The position numbers were made by a program, and so were the translations under genes. From NCBI GenBank assembly GCA_002104905.1, contig MCFE01000162.1:1-64000 (forward strand): a stretch of 64,000 nt of DNA, given 5' to 3'. The DNA is from Basidiobolus meristosporus CBS 931.73 (lineage: Eukaryota > Basidiobolomycota > Basidiobolomycetes > Basidiobolales > Basidiobolaceae). Shown in pieces: positions 45,007 to 56,294 of this stretch. The notes below the pieces were generated by a model. The model saw only the letters and a program-made list of their open reading frames with translations. It was not told the DNA's origin and searched no databases. How positions within the stretch are numbered: the first letter of the stretch is position 1; every line of letters starts with the position of its first letter.

Positions 45007-48000
45007 TGTTACAAGTCTTGGTATAAGAGTTGTACAGGAATAGGGAGTTTAGCTAGTATTGTATTCACTCAAACTTGAACTGATCTTTATTGAGATTCCT
45101 GCAGCTCCTTATATACATTTTGCCAGATCAATTGCTGACTAATTGTATTTCCTAGTGTAGGCTGTGGCTGATGTCTCATTTTATTGCATCATCATCACCC
45201 AACAAGATCCTACCTAATATATCTATTTCTGTCTGATAAGGATCTGCTGATTCATTTGCTGACTAATGCTACTGATCTAATAGATAATACTGATGTACTG
45301 ATAACCTAAACATATAACTAATTGATTTGAATAAAAACTGATCTAACTTAAACATTCAAGCAGCAGATCTTAGCATTCTCCCCTGCTAGTGTTGAGAGGG
45401 CTCTGCTGAATCTCTTTTCTTGTGATACCAATATCTTGATGATTCAGTATTATCAGCAAATTGTGCAAGCTTGAGTCTGTCCCTATGCACTAAGTCTTCC
45501 TGGATATTACCTTGTTTGTCTACTAGTTGGTAGGTTGCAAATGGACATTCTCTGATGATCTTGAATGGTCCTGTCCATTGTGGCTCAAACTTCTTCCAAG
45601 TGTTGTTTCTTAGCAATTCAAAGTTCCCAACTGTCAATGCTTCTGGTGCTTTAGACTTATCAAGTCTCTGCTTCATCTTTTCTGCACTTTGAGATACCTT
45701 GGTCTGTGCCTCTTGACGTCTTTGTTCCAGTTGCTGGTGTCTACTTGGCTAGCTGAGCTCATCTTCTAAGGTGTCTGCAAGCTTTGGTTGTGAGATATCT
45801 CCTGGAATCCTTGGTTTGCATCCATACATTAAGTAAAATGGCAATTGCTTGGTGGTGTTGTGTACTCTGACTCTGCATGCAAAGAGTGCTTGGTCTATAT
45901 ACTCATCCCATCTACTAACAGCTCCATTTGCATAGTTGGTCAGCATTTTTCCAAATAATCCATTAAACCATACAGTGACTCCATTAGTTCTGTGGTGATA
46001 TGCCAAGGTTTTCAAGTGTTTGATCTTCTGCATTTGCAGGTAAGCTTCCAATGTCTTTGCCATAAAGTTTGCATCTCTATTGTATCAAATCTCTACAGGG
46101 CATCCAAGCTTCATAAGGATCTCATGGTAGATGAAACTTGCAACTTCTTGTTCACTGGCTGTAGGTATAGCTTGCGCCACTGGCCATTTAGTGGCATGGT
46201 CAGTTGCTACTAGAATGCAACAGTTGCATTTCCTGGTATTTGGCAGTCTTCCAATAAAGTATATTACCCATCTTTCAAATGGTCTTACAGGCGCCAAGGG
46301 AAAGATTTCAGCAATTCTCTGTGGTTGGCCTTGGTTGATTTGGCAATTTGGTCATGTTTTCATTAGGTTCTCAATGTTATGTTTCATTCTGGGCCACCAT
46401 GCTCTGGCTTTCACCAGGCTATAGGCTCCTTCAATTCCAAGATGTCAATATTCATTGTGTAGCTTATGTATTAAATCCAGGCAAGAAACATAAGGGCAAT
46501 AGGCATTAGGGCTTACATCAACAATTCAGTAGAGTGTTTCATCCTGTACTACAAATTTGCTGGCTTCATCCTGGATTATCTTCCTGATATCTTCATCCAC
46601 ATCATTAGGAATGGCTTGGTCCTACAAGTACTTTGGTAATAGGCTAGGCCAATTTGATTCTTGCACTAAGTTGAGTTGTGCAACTTGATCTAATCTTGAT
46701 AAGGCATCAGCAACCATGTTGTTTTTTCCAGGGCAGTAGACAACCTCCAAGTCAAATTGCTGAATGTATTCACTCCATCTTGTCATTCTTCTAGAGAGCA
46801 TCTTCTGAGTAAATATATACTTGAGGGAGGCATTATCAGTCTTTACAGTGCACTTGACTCCTTCAATATAGCATCTTCATGTCTTCAAACAGTGTACTAT
46901 AGCAAGCATCTCCTTCTCATGCACTGGATAGTTTTGTTCAGCTGAGTTCAGTTTCTTGGATTCAAAGGCAATGGTGTAGTCCTCTTTTCTGAAGTCAGGT
47001 ATCCTTAAGCTTGGCAGCTTAGCAAGTTCATTCTTAAGTGTCTGGAAGGCAGCTTCACAAGCTGTGTCCCACTTGTAGGTATTGCCTTTCTTGAGGATAT
47101 CAGTAAAAGGGGCTGCAATACTTGCAAAGGACTTAATAAATCTCCAATAATAGGAAACCATTCCAAGGAATGATCTGAGCTCTGATATGCTATGGGGCTG
47201 CTTCAGATTCTTGAGAACTTCAACCTTCTTAGGGTCTAAGGTTACTCCTGGGCTAGTCACTATGTGCCCAAGATATTCAACATGTTCCTTGAGGAATTCA
47301 CACTTGGGTAGCTTGCCATATAGCTTTTTCTCTCTTAGCTTCTTCAAGACCTTTTCAATGTGCACCAAGTGATCCTCTTCTGTCTTGCTATATATCAATA
47401 CATCATCTAGGTAGATTATGACAAACTTGTCTAAGTACTCCTGGAAGACAGTCTGCATCAGGGTCATGAATGTTGCAGGGGCATTGGTGAGGCCAAAACT
47501 CATGTCTAAGTACTCATAATGTCCATATCTGGTCCTGAATGCTGTCTTAGGGATGTCTTCTGGCTTCACCCAAATCTGGTTGTATCCTGACATGAAGTCA
47601 ATCTTGCTGAAAATAGTGGCTCCATTGGGTTGGTCCAAGAGCTCATCAATCCAAGGTATGGGGTATGTACTCTTCACAGTAACTGAGTTGAGGGCTCTGT
47701 AGTCAATGCATATCCTAAGTGTTCCATCCTTCTTCTTCACAGAAAGTATAGGTGCTCCCCAAGGTGACTTGCTGGGTCTGATATATCCGTGCTCCAATAA
47801 CTGATCTATTTGTCTCTTCATTTCTTCCAAATCCAATGGACTCATTCTTTAAGGTGTCTCACCCACTGGAGGGCTATCTCCTGTTTCAATGGCATAATCC
47901 ATGTCTCTGACTGGTGGTAGGCATACAAGCTCATCTGGCAACACGTCTGAATATTCCTTCAAAAGAGTCTGGACCTTTGGGGGTACTGGAGTAGAAGAAT

Positions 48001-49834
48001 CCTGTTGTAATAGTGCCATGAGGAGCATCTGGGTGCCTTTTCTTAGTGCTCTACAGAACTGTGTTGTGCTAAGTTCACCTGTTTCACACATACTGGAATT
48101 GACCAAGTTAAAATCTAGTCTGGCAGGTAATAGCTCATAGGTCCTGTTGTCCTTCTGAATCTGAGTAGCATGGGTTCTCCAGATAATTGATGGATTACAA
48201 CAAAATAGCCAGGCTTTCCCAAGTACAAGGTCAAACTTGCAGTTCTCAAATATATAGGCCAGTAGCTCTTCTTCATAGTCATTGATCTTAATCCTTACTG
48301 GCTGAGTAATACAGTTGATTATGTGAGATTTCCCATCAGCTGTTGAGACTGAAGTTGATTCGGTGGGCTCCAAGTTGATTCCAGCTTTCAAAGCAAATTG
48401 CTCAGACATGTACTCATGTGATGCTCCTGAGTCAATCATGATCTTGGCAGGTACTCCATTGATTACTCCATTCAAGTATAATAGCTTTCCTGAGTTTGAG
48501 GTCACCTGGGATAGGTATTCTCCTGTCATACAGAAGGTGAGTTCTGAGTCTTCTTTAAGTTCATCCTCCATGGCCTCAATATGGTTAAAGGTTCTTGATG
48601 GCTGGTGTCCATCTCTTCTCTGAGGGCAGCACTTTGAAATATGTACCTGCTGGTGGCAATTGAAGTAAAGTCCTTTCTTCTTACATTCTTCTGAGGTAGG
48701 ATTCTTCTGCATAGTGTCTATTTCCATTGGCACTGCTTCTGATTCTCTTCTTTCATAGTGATTGTAGCCTCTCTGATTAGTCATAGTAGGCTTCCTAACT
48801 GCAAACATAGCTGAGTCAAGGTCAATGAAAATCTTGATGGCTTTGTAATTAGTGTGAGGTCTTCAATTATTCACTTCCTTAAAAGTTCTTTCTTTCATCC
48901 CATCAATAGAGTATTCAACTTGATCCAGAGGGTCCATTATTTCAATTTGCCCAAGTAGACATCTATATTCATAGATGTACTCTTGGACCATTCCTTTCTG
49001 TCTGAGTGTCTTCAACTTTCTTCTTAGTAGTGTCTGTTGGTGTGGGGGCTCAATGGCATCCTGAATCTCCAACACAAACTCATCCTGGGTAGAGAATGTA
49101 GAGCACCCCATCATGGTGGCTGCCCTGATCTTGTTGTGGTATCACTGCAAAGCTATGTCTGCCAGGTAAGAGGCTGCATAATGTAACTTGCTTTCTGGAA
49201 CAACTCCCTTAGCCTTGAAAGCTTCTTGAATCTGGAAGAGCCAAGTTCCCATGTTTTCATTGACTCTACCATGGTACTGGTTGACCTTCACACTAAATTT
49301 GCACTTGACTGGCTTTTGCTTGCTTTGGGCCATGGTAGTCATTCCTTGTTGCTGCTAGGCCAGGATTTGTTGCATAGTATTCTTTGATTCTTGATTTTTG
49401 GACATCTTGAGGGAGGCTTTTTCTTTCTTCAGGAGGGATGTTTCTGATTACTGCTGTTACCAATGTTACAAGTCTTGGTATAAGAGTTGTAGAGGAATAG
49501 GGAGTTTAGCTAGTATTGCCTTCACTCAAACTTGAACTGATCTTTATTGAGATTCCAGCAGCTCCTTATATACATTTTGCCAGATCAATTGCTGACTAAT
49601 TGTACTTCCTAGTGTAGGATGTGGCTTATGGCTTGTTTGATTGCAACATCATCACCCAATAAGATCCAACCTAATATATCTATTTCTGTCTGATAAGGAT
49701 CTGCTGATTCATTTGCTGACTAATGCCACTGATTTGATACATAATACTGATATACTGATAACCTAAACATATAACTAATTGATTTGACTAAAAACTGATC
49801 TAAATTAAACACTCAAACAGCAGATCATAATACA
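45007..49834 (-). mobile_element. Ty3/gypsy retrotransposon G1, degenerate
   Basis: LTRs 45007-45375 (3', 369 bp) and 49464-49834 (5', 371 bp) begin TGTTACAAGTC. A TGGTAACAGCAG primer site follows the 5' LTR after one extra T. A purine tract (AGCAGGGGAGAA) precedes the 3' LTR. Gag and pol lie on the minus strand as one pseudogene. Inserted in Harbinger E2b; the flanks CTCT and CTTA are at best a decayed target duplication. Confidence 0.85.
45386..49342 (-). pseudogene. G1 gypsy gag-pol pseudogene
   Basis: Starts at ATG 49342 (MTTMAQSKQ). Order: Gag, a damaged zinc knuckle (YFNCHQQVHISKCC, first Cys now Tyr), protease KIMIDSGASHEYM, reverse transcriptase with RICIDYRALNSVTV and IIYLDDVLIYS (~47402-47413), RNase H (FESKKLNSAEQNYPVHEKEM), integrase with a partial HHCC finger and ATDHATKWPVA, then TNGVTVWFNGLF where the catalytic Glu is lost, and a C-terminal PQWTGPFKIIRE. 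Stops interrupt it at about ten points. Pol order (RT before integrase) confirms Ty3/gypsy. Not functional. Confidence 0.85.
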
Positions 49835-50964
49835 CTTATAAAACATGTTGGTGTGGACTGGACAGAAGTGCACCAGCACTCTGGCATGCAAGGGATGGTA
49901 GGGAGCTCAACAGGTCATGCTGGCACAATCTAGATGCAGTTACCTGCAGTCTGTATTTTTCCACTTGAAGCTCACCATATGATTCCTTAATGAATTCACT
50001 TGTCCTTTGCCTGATACCTTGGGACAGTTGCCCTGATGAGTCCTATATATATTACTCTTGGGAGCTACTTAGCTCTACTAATTTATCACACAGCTCATTA
50101 GTAATCTCAGGCATAACCCATTCTAAATCACCTTTGTTCCCAAAATTGAGTCATGTGCAGATGTGTCTGGTCTGTACTGCACATTTTGTGCATGAAATTG
50201 GTTGTGTGCAGCTTCCTCATCAGATTCCCTCACTCTTGACTTATTTTTGACTTCAGCACTTGTCTTGTTACATATCTTCTTACATAAATATGCTGGAATC
50301 CAAATGTAAAACCCATGCCACAGGTTTCTACAATTGCACTTTGAATTTGGCTGAAGCTATTAGGTATCAACTTCCGCCAGATTAATGAAGAGTGCCCAAA
50401 AATCTGTCCAAAGTCTCATCATAGACACTTGAGCCATACTGAAATCATTTAGCAAGAACTCAGACAGATCTGATATTGTCTGCTCCACTGTTGACCATGC
50501 TAGTGAGCTGGAGACTGGGTTTTGTCTGAGTTTTACTAACAATGAGTTGAGACTTGGAATAGGGACCTTATTGATGGATTTGGATAGTTAGACTGTAGAA
50601 AATTGGCTCCTACTGGGTTGCACACATGATATAGACAAAAACCAATGTCACTGTTGAAATTTCCACATATTATGCATGATGCATCTTGGATTGCATTGAT
50701 GCAGATTCAATTGCATCAATTGCTGATTTCCTACTAGATTATAGACTTGGGAGTAAATCATCAATTAAATCACCAAATCATTTTTAAGGATGATTTTTGC
50801 AACATAATGAAGGGAAACATAGCAATTGATGAAGCTGAAACCATATACAAGGAAATTTAGATAAGTTAATTCACCAAGGCAACAGTTCCAAAGTGCTAGA
50901 CATAGGATAAGTGAACACCTTGAAGAATCTTGTGGTCAGCTACAAGAGGAAGAATACAGATCAA

Positions 50965-51290
50965 TGTGGTGGTGTATAGGTCCAGGTAGAGATTTGTTTA
51001 ACACTTTTCAAGTGCTTTGTGTGTGGGAGCTCACTAGGTGAGATGAATTCTGGCAAAAGCTTGTTAGGAATACATGGATCTTGTCCCACCTAATATATTG
51101 AAGGGGAATGAAATTGCAAGCTTGCCAAGGGAAAACAGTTGTGTTACAATTCCCAGCTTAGTTGACATCATAACAAAAGTAGGTGCTGGATTTGGTGTAC
51201 CCTGAGATGACCATGGAAGGTTCTAAGAGGCATAGTGTATCTAGCCAATCAGGGATCAGTATTCTGAGACCTGCGTAACATAGATATACC
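50965..51290 (-). repeat. L2-C first part, inverted and internally deleted
   Basis: Begins TGTGGTGGTGTATAGGTCC, the inverted end of L2, and runs with deletions to ~51290, where C1 remnant C3 starts. The remainder of the same copy resumes at 58517. Confidence 0.6.
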
Positions 51291-51609
51291 ATATAAGAAC
51301 TTGGAATTCCACCTAATATCCACCCAACTTGGCCACTTAGATTGTCACCTTTGAGCTGTAGAGAGCACTGACCATCTTACTTGTAGGGCTTTACTGAGAA
51401 TATTCTCACCAAAATATCAGGTACCTATAATATGAAAATTTTCAAAGTTACCCAAACAGCCCCAACATTTGCTCACATGTTCTTAGGACCTTCCTAAACC
51501 TAGTCTATGTGTTTGTTATGCCAAGTTCATGTAAAAGTATCTATACTACTTCTCCACTTGATAAATAATTAAGTGGAGTCCTCATGATCCACTTACCCTC
51601 CCAATCCCT

Positions 51610-51978
51610 TGTTGCAATTTAAGAAGTGATTTGGATATAAGGAACTTATCAAGAAATAGTGATAATAGTTGAACTGTTGTTTATTCATAAAGAAGCTCAG
51701 TATTTATACCTTTGTAGAAGTAATACAGCTGCAACACTAAGTAGGGAGGGTTTCTCAATATTCAGGAGCATTCTGTGACAGTTTCAGGGTTAGTACATAA
51801 TGTTTGGTAATAGTGCTAATGTGATCCTGACTATAGGGGAATAATCATAAGATCATATATCTGGAGAAAGTGGCAAAGTTAAGGCAGTAAATGAGTCCTA
51901 CAGTGACTAAGACTAGCCTAGAATTGTTAAGTAAATTTTTAGCTGCTGAATGATACCAAATAGTCCAATATTTCAACA
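51610..51978 (-). repeat. 3' LTR of C2
   Basis: 369 bp, TGTTGCAATTT...TTTCAACA; nearly identical to 55926-56294. Confidence 0.92.
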
Positions 51979-54900
51979 CTCCCCCTCAACTAAATAATTT
52001 CTTAATCCCAATTTCTCTCTAAGGATCTCAAACTGTGGCCTAGCTAGTGGTTTTGTCAATATGTCTGCCACCATTTTGTCAGTTGGGCAGTAAACCAGCT
52101 CCACTAAGTTATTTTCTACAGCTTCCCTCACAAAGTGATGCTGTATATCAATGTGCTTAGTTCTGGCATGATTAGTAGGATTTCTAGCTAATGAAATACA
52201 ACTTTGATTATCCTTGTAAATACATGTTGGTTCACCTGAATTAAAACCTAAGTCTTTGAATAATTTTCGTAGCCATATAGCCTCCTTAGTTGCTTGACAT
52301 GCAGCCATATATTTGGCTTCAGTTGTAGATAGTGCCACAGTTGGTTGTTTCTTGCAATTCCAAGTAATAGCTGCACCAGCATAAAGAAATACATAGCCTG
52401 TGGTAGAGCGTCTGTCAATCAAATCCCTACCCCAATCTGAATCACTATAACCATCATATTTTTGCCTATTAGCTGCTCCAGAGTATTCCAGTACCATATT
52501 TATGGTACCTTGTAGATATCTGAAAATCCGCTTAACTGCTGCAATTTGATCTGATCCATAATTCTGCAGGAATTGACTGACTATTCCAACTGCTACTGCA
52601 ATATCTGGACGTGTAGACACCATCAAGTATATTAGGCTACCAACCATTGATTGATAGGGATAGTTTTGGTCCATATTTGAGCCGTTTTCATCTATAACTG
52701 GCTGAGATTTGCTTAATTTCAGGTTATTGTCCATAGGGGTTGCTGCAGGTTTGCAATTTTCCATTTTGAAGCGTCTAAGAATGTCCCTGATGTACTTAGA
52801 CTGATTCAGCACAATTTTCTGCGTAGGTATGTCAAATTTGACATCAATTCCAAGAAAATAGCTCAATTTTCCAAGATCTTTCATCTCAAACTTGCTGAAG
52901 AGATCTGATTTTGTCTGTTTAAGTGCCTCTTGATCACTTGTAGCTATAATTAGGTCGTCCACATAAAGAACTAGGATGATCACACCCTTTTTGAGCTGTT
53001 TCACATATATACTGTGATCTGCAGTGCTACGAGAGAACCCAATTTCCTCTAGATATGTGTCAATCTTGTTATACCATGCTCTGGGTGCCTGCTTAAGCCT
53101 ATACAACGATTTTCTAAGTTTGCACACCTTATGGGGGCTTTTTGGATCGGTAAAACCTTCTGGTTGCTCCATATATATAGTTTCTTGCAAATCCCCATTT
53201 AGAAAGGCTGTTTTGACGTCCATTTGGTGTAGATCTAGACTGTGTACAGCTGCCAGGGCTAGAACTGTCCTAATAGAGTTAAACTTGGCAACTGGAGCAA
53301 ATGTTTCCTTAAAGTCTAGTCCCTGGATCTGGGAATAGCCTTTAGCAACCAATCTAGCCTTGTACTTATCAACGGCACCATTTGAGGTTATCTTGATCTT
53401 GTAGACCCATCTACATCCTATTGGTTTTCTCCCATTTGGTAAATCTACCAGTTCCCACGTTTTTGCCTTGATCAGTGATTGGTACTCCTCCTGCATGGCT
53501 TGTTGCCACTTAGTAGCATCTGGACCTTGCATTGCCTGTTCCAGATTCTGAGGTTTGGCACATAAGGCAAGATAAGCTTCTTCATGATCATTGGATGTCT
53601 GCCACCAGGATCCAGGGGCATTTCTTATTCTGGTAGATCTCCTAACTGGGATAATCTGTTCTGATCTGGAACTGGTAGAAGTATCTTCCATCTCTGGCTG
53701 GATTTGGTACGTATCTTCTTCATTTGTGTTGATTGCATCATCAGGCAGCTGGCCAATGATTTCAGTGGCTTTCTGATCTGAATTTTCCTCAAATACAACG
53801 TCCCTGCTCTTGATCAGCGTCTGAATTTCGCCATCATACACTCTATACCCTTTAGTATCTTCACAATACCCAAGAAAGATCCCTTTTCTACTCTTTGGTT
53901 CCAACTTTGAGCGTTTTTTGTCAGGGATGTTATAAAAAACATCACTGCCAAAGATCCTGAGGTGCTGGAGATCTGGTTTTTTGCCTGTATATGCTTCAAA
54001 GGGTGTAGAATCACGTAGTGCTGTTGTTGGGCATCTGTTCTTGATGTATACAGCAGTAGCAACAGATTCAGCCCAAAACTTGTAGTCCATTCCCTTATCA
54101 CATAGCATAGATCTTCCCATCTCTACTATTGTTCTGTTTGCACGTTCTGCTACTCCATTTTGCTGTGGAGTATAAGGAACTGTGGTCTGTTGAAGTATAC
54201 CAGTAGACAAGCAGTATCTTGCAAACTCCTTTGAGCAGTATTCTCCTCCATTGTCACTTCGTAGTACCTTCAATTTACACCCAGTTTGTGTTTCTGCCAT
54301 GTTCTTGAAGTGCTTAAACGTCTCTAAAGCTTCATCCTTTGTTTTGAGGAAGTACACCCATGTATATCTTATCTTGTCATCAATAAACGTCATAAAGTAT
54401 CTCTTGGCTCCAAAGGACAGTGTTCTTGTGGGGCCACCTATGTCTGAGTGTACAATAGCCAATATTTCGGTGGTATTGATGCCTTCTGAGCTCCTGAGAC
54501 GTTGCCTAGCTTGTTTGCCATATGAACATCCCTTACAAACATTCAATTTGATTGGAATTGAGTATTTTAGGCCCAAAACAAGCTGATTTTTCACCAATTG
54601 GCTCATTTTCTGTTCTCCTATGTGTCCTAGTCTCCTATGCCACGTCTCCCAGTTGGTTTCATCAGTTTCAGCAATGTTGACATACTCAGGTACAATGATC
54701 TTGCATTGTAACTTGTATATATTGTGATCTCTGATTCCCAAAGCTAACTTTTGTCCATTTTCACTCAATATTGAGCAGCTCAGCTTAGTAAAAACAAATT
54801 TCAGTCCCTGAGTAGTTGCTTTACTGATTGAGAGTAGGTTCTTAGCTATTCCAGGTACATAGAGTACGTCAGTCAGTTTTGCTATTGTTGCCCCTGAGTT

Positions 54901-55889
54901 ATCACTCATATTTAGTTGTATAGACCCACTGGCGGTAGCTTCCAATGCAGAGTTATCTCCCAGATAAACCTTTCTTACGGGAATAGTCTTTAAGTTGCTG
55001 AACCAATCTTTTATACCACAAATATGCTGTGATGCTCCAGAGTCAATAGACCATTCATTACTTCGGTTACTTGCACTCTCTTGTACAGTGACAAATAGCT
55101 GTTCATCAGTAGTTATATGGTTTGCCTGCTCTAGTTTCTGTTTTTTGTCTGCTTGTTTCTTCTTGCATTCTCTTGCCCAGTGTCCTGGCTTCTTACAGTA
55201 GTTACAGCAGCCAGGTTTTCTTCGGTTTTGTTGCTTTCCCTTCTTTTCTGTATGCCTTTCTGAGCTGAATAAAGCATTATCTTCAATTTTCTCCGCTTGA
55301 TCATTATGTCTGAGTTCTTCATGGAGAAGTCTTCCTTTGACATAGTCTAAGTCAAGTTGTCTTCTCTGCTTTCAAAAGAAAGTATGAGTGGCTCATACTT
55401 GTCTGGTAGGCTGCAAAGCAGACAGAGTATCTTTTCTTCATCATCTACACCAGCATTAATACTGTAAAGTTCTTCTGCAAGTGTCTCCATTCTGGTAATG
55501 AGTTGTAGCATGTCATCAGCTGGCTTTTTTCTCATGTTGAAGAACTTTTGTTTCAAATAAAGCTTGCTTGATACTGACTTTGCTCTAAAGATCTTCTCTA
55601 AGGATTCCCATGCTGCTTTGGCAGTATTTGAGGCATGGATTTGTCCAATGAAGGAGTCTTGCACATTGATGCATATTGCATTGAAGGCCTTTCTCTCCTT
55701 CTCTTGAAACTTCTCCACATCTCCTGCTGTTCCTTTGGGCTCAACTTCCTTTCCTGTTACTATGTTCCAAAGCTTTCTTTCCTCAAGGTGGATCTGCATC
55801 TTGATTCTCTAAAGTCTGTAGTTCTTCCCATCAAACCTCTCCTTTACAGGGAAGATGTTGGTATTGCTTTGTTTGCTGGTAGAAGTCAT
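51973..55889 (-). pseudogene. C2 copia gag-pol with two lesions
   Basis: From ATG 55889 to the stop at 51973 the gag-pol frame has only two breaks: TAG at 55809-55811 (expected Trp, YRL-RIKM) and a one-base shift near 55350. After that, about 1120 codons are open. Domains in order: Gag, zinc knuckle CNYCKKPGHWAREC, protease SIDSGASQHICG, GAG-pre-integrase WHRRLGHIGEQK with CKGCSYGKQ, integrase (VHSDIGGP, LRSDNGGEY, PQQNGVAERANRT), RT (HQMDVKTAFLNGDL, LVLYVDDLIIA), RNase H (GYSDSDWGRD) ending LRNYLVEGEC. Catalytic residues of protease, integrase and RT are present. Recently inactivated. Confidence 0.92.
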
Positions 55890-55925
55890 CTTTAGAATAG
55901 ATTAAGGCAATTGGGGCTCATAACC

Positions 55926-56294
55926 TGTTGCAATTTAAGAAGTGATTTGGATATAAGGAACTTATCAAGAAATAGTGATAATAGTTGAACTGTTGTTTAT
56001 TCATAAAGAAGCTCAGTATTTATACCTTTGTAGAAGTAATACAGCTGCAACACTAAGTAGGGAGGGTTTCTCAATATTCAGGAGCATTCTGTAACAGTTT
56101 CAGGGTTAGTACATAATGTTTGGTAATAGTGCTAATTTGATCCTGACTATAGGGGAATAATCATAAGATCATATATCTGGAGAAAGTGGCAAAGTTAAGG
56201 CAGTAAATGAGTCCTACAGTGACTAAGACTATCCTAGAATTGTTAAGTAAATTTTTAGCTGCTGAATGATACCAAATAGTCCAATATTTCAACA
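55926..56294 (-). repeat. 5' LTR of C2
   Basis: 369 bp, followed leftward by the initiator tRNA-Met-type primer site. Confidence 0.92.

Larger units (their letters stand above)
43764..50860. mobile_element. Harbinger fragment E2b (left half), split by gypsy G1
   Basis: 43764-45006 and 49835-~50860 align colinearly with the left part of E1 (37624-39900), with gypsy G1 inserted in the second-protein gene. A remnant of that protein is readable at 50542-50360 on the minus strand (LLNDFSMAQVSMM). Twelve CpG sites in the first ~210 bp of E1 are all lost here. Confidence 0.75.
51610..56294 (-). mobile_element. Ty1/copia retrotransposon C2, nearly intact
   Basis: 4685 bp on the minus strand. Both LTRs are 369 bp (51610-51978 and 55926-56294) and by eye differ at three positions, the youngest pair in the window. 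A 5-bp target duplication TCCCT flanks it (51605-51609 and 56295-56299). Primer site GGTTATGAGCCCC follows the 5' LTR (55913-55925); a GAGGGGGAG purine tract precedes the 3' LTR. It is inserted in the 5' LTR of remnant C3. Confidence 0.93.

Noticed and set aside
55347-55352. Programmed -1 frameshift between gag and pol in C2
   Set aside because: The sequence is not a slippery heptamer, and C1 reads straight through the same place in frame (FTLNYVYGRLL), so a one-base deletion is the simpler explanation.
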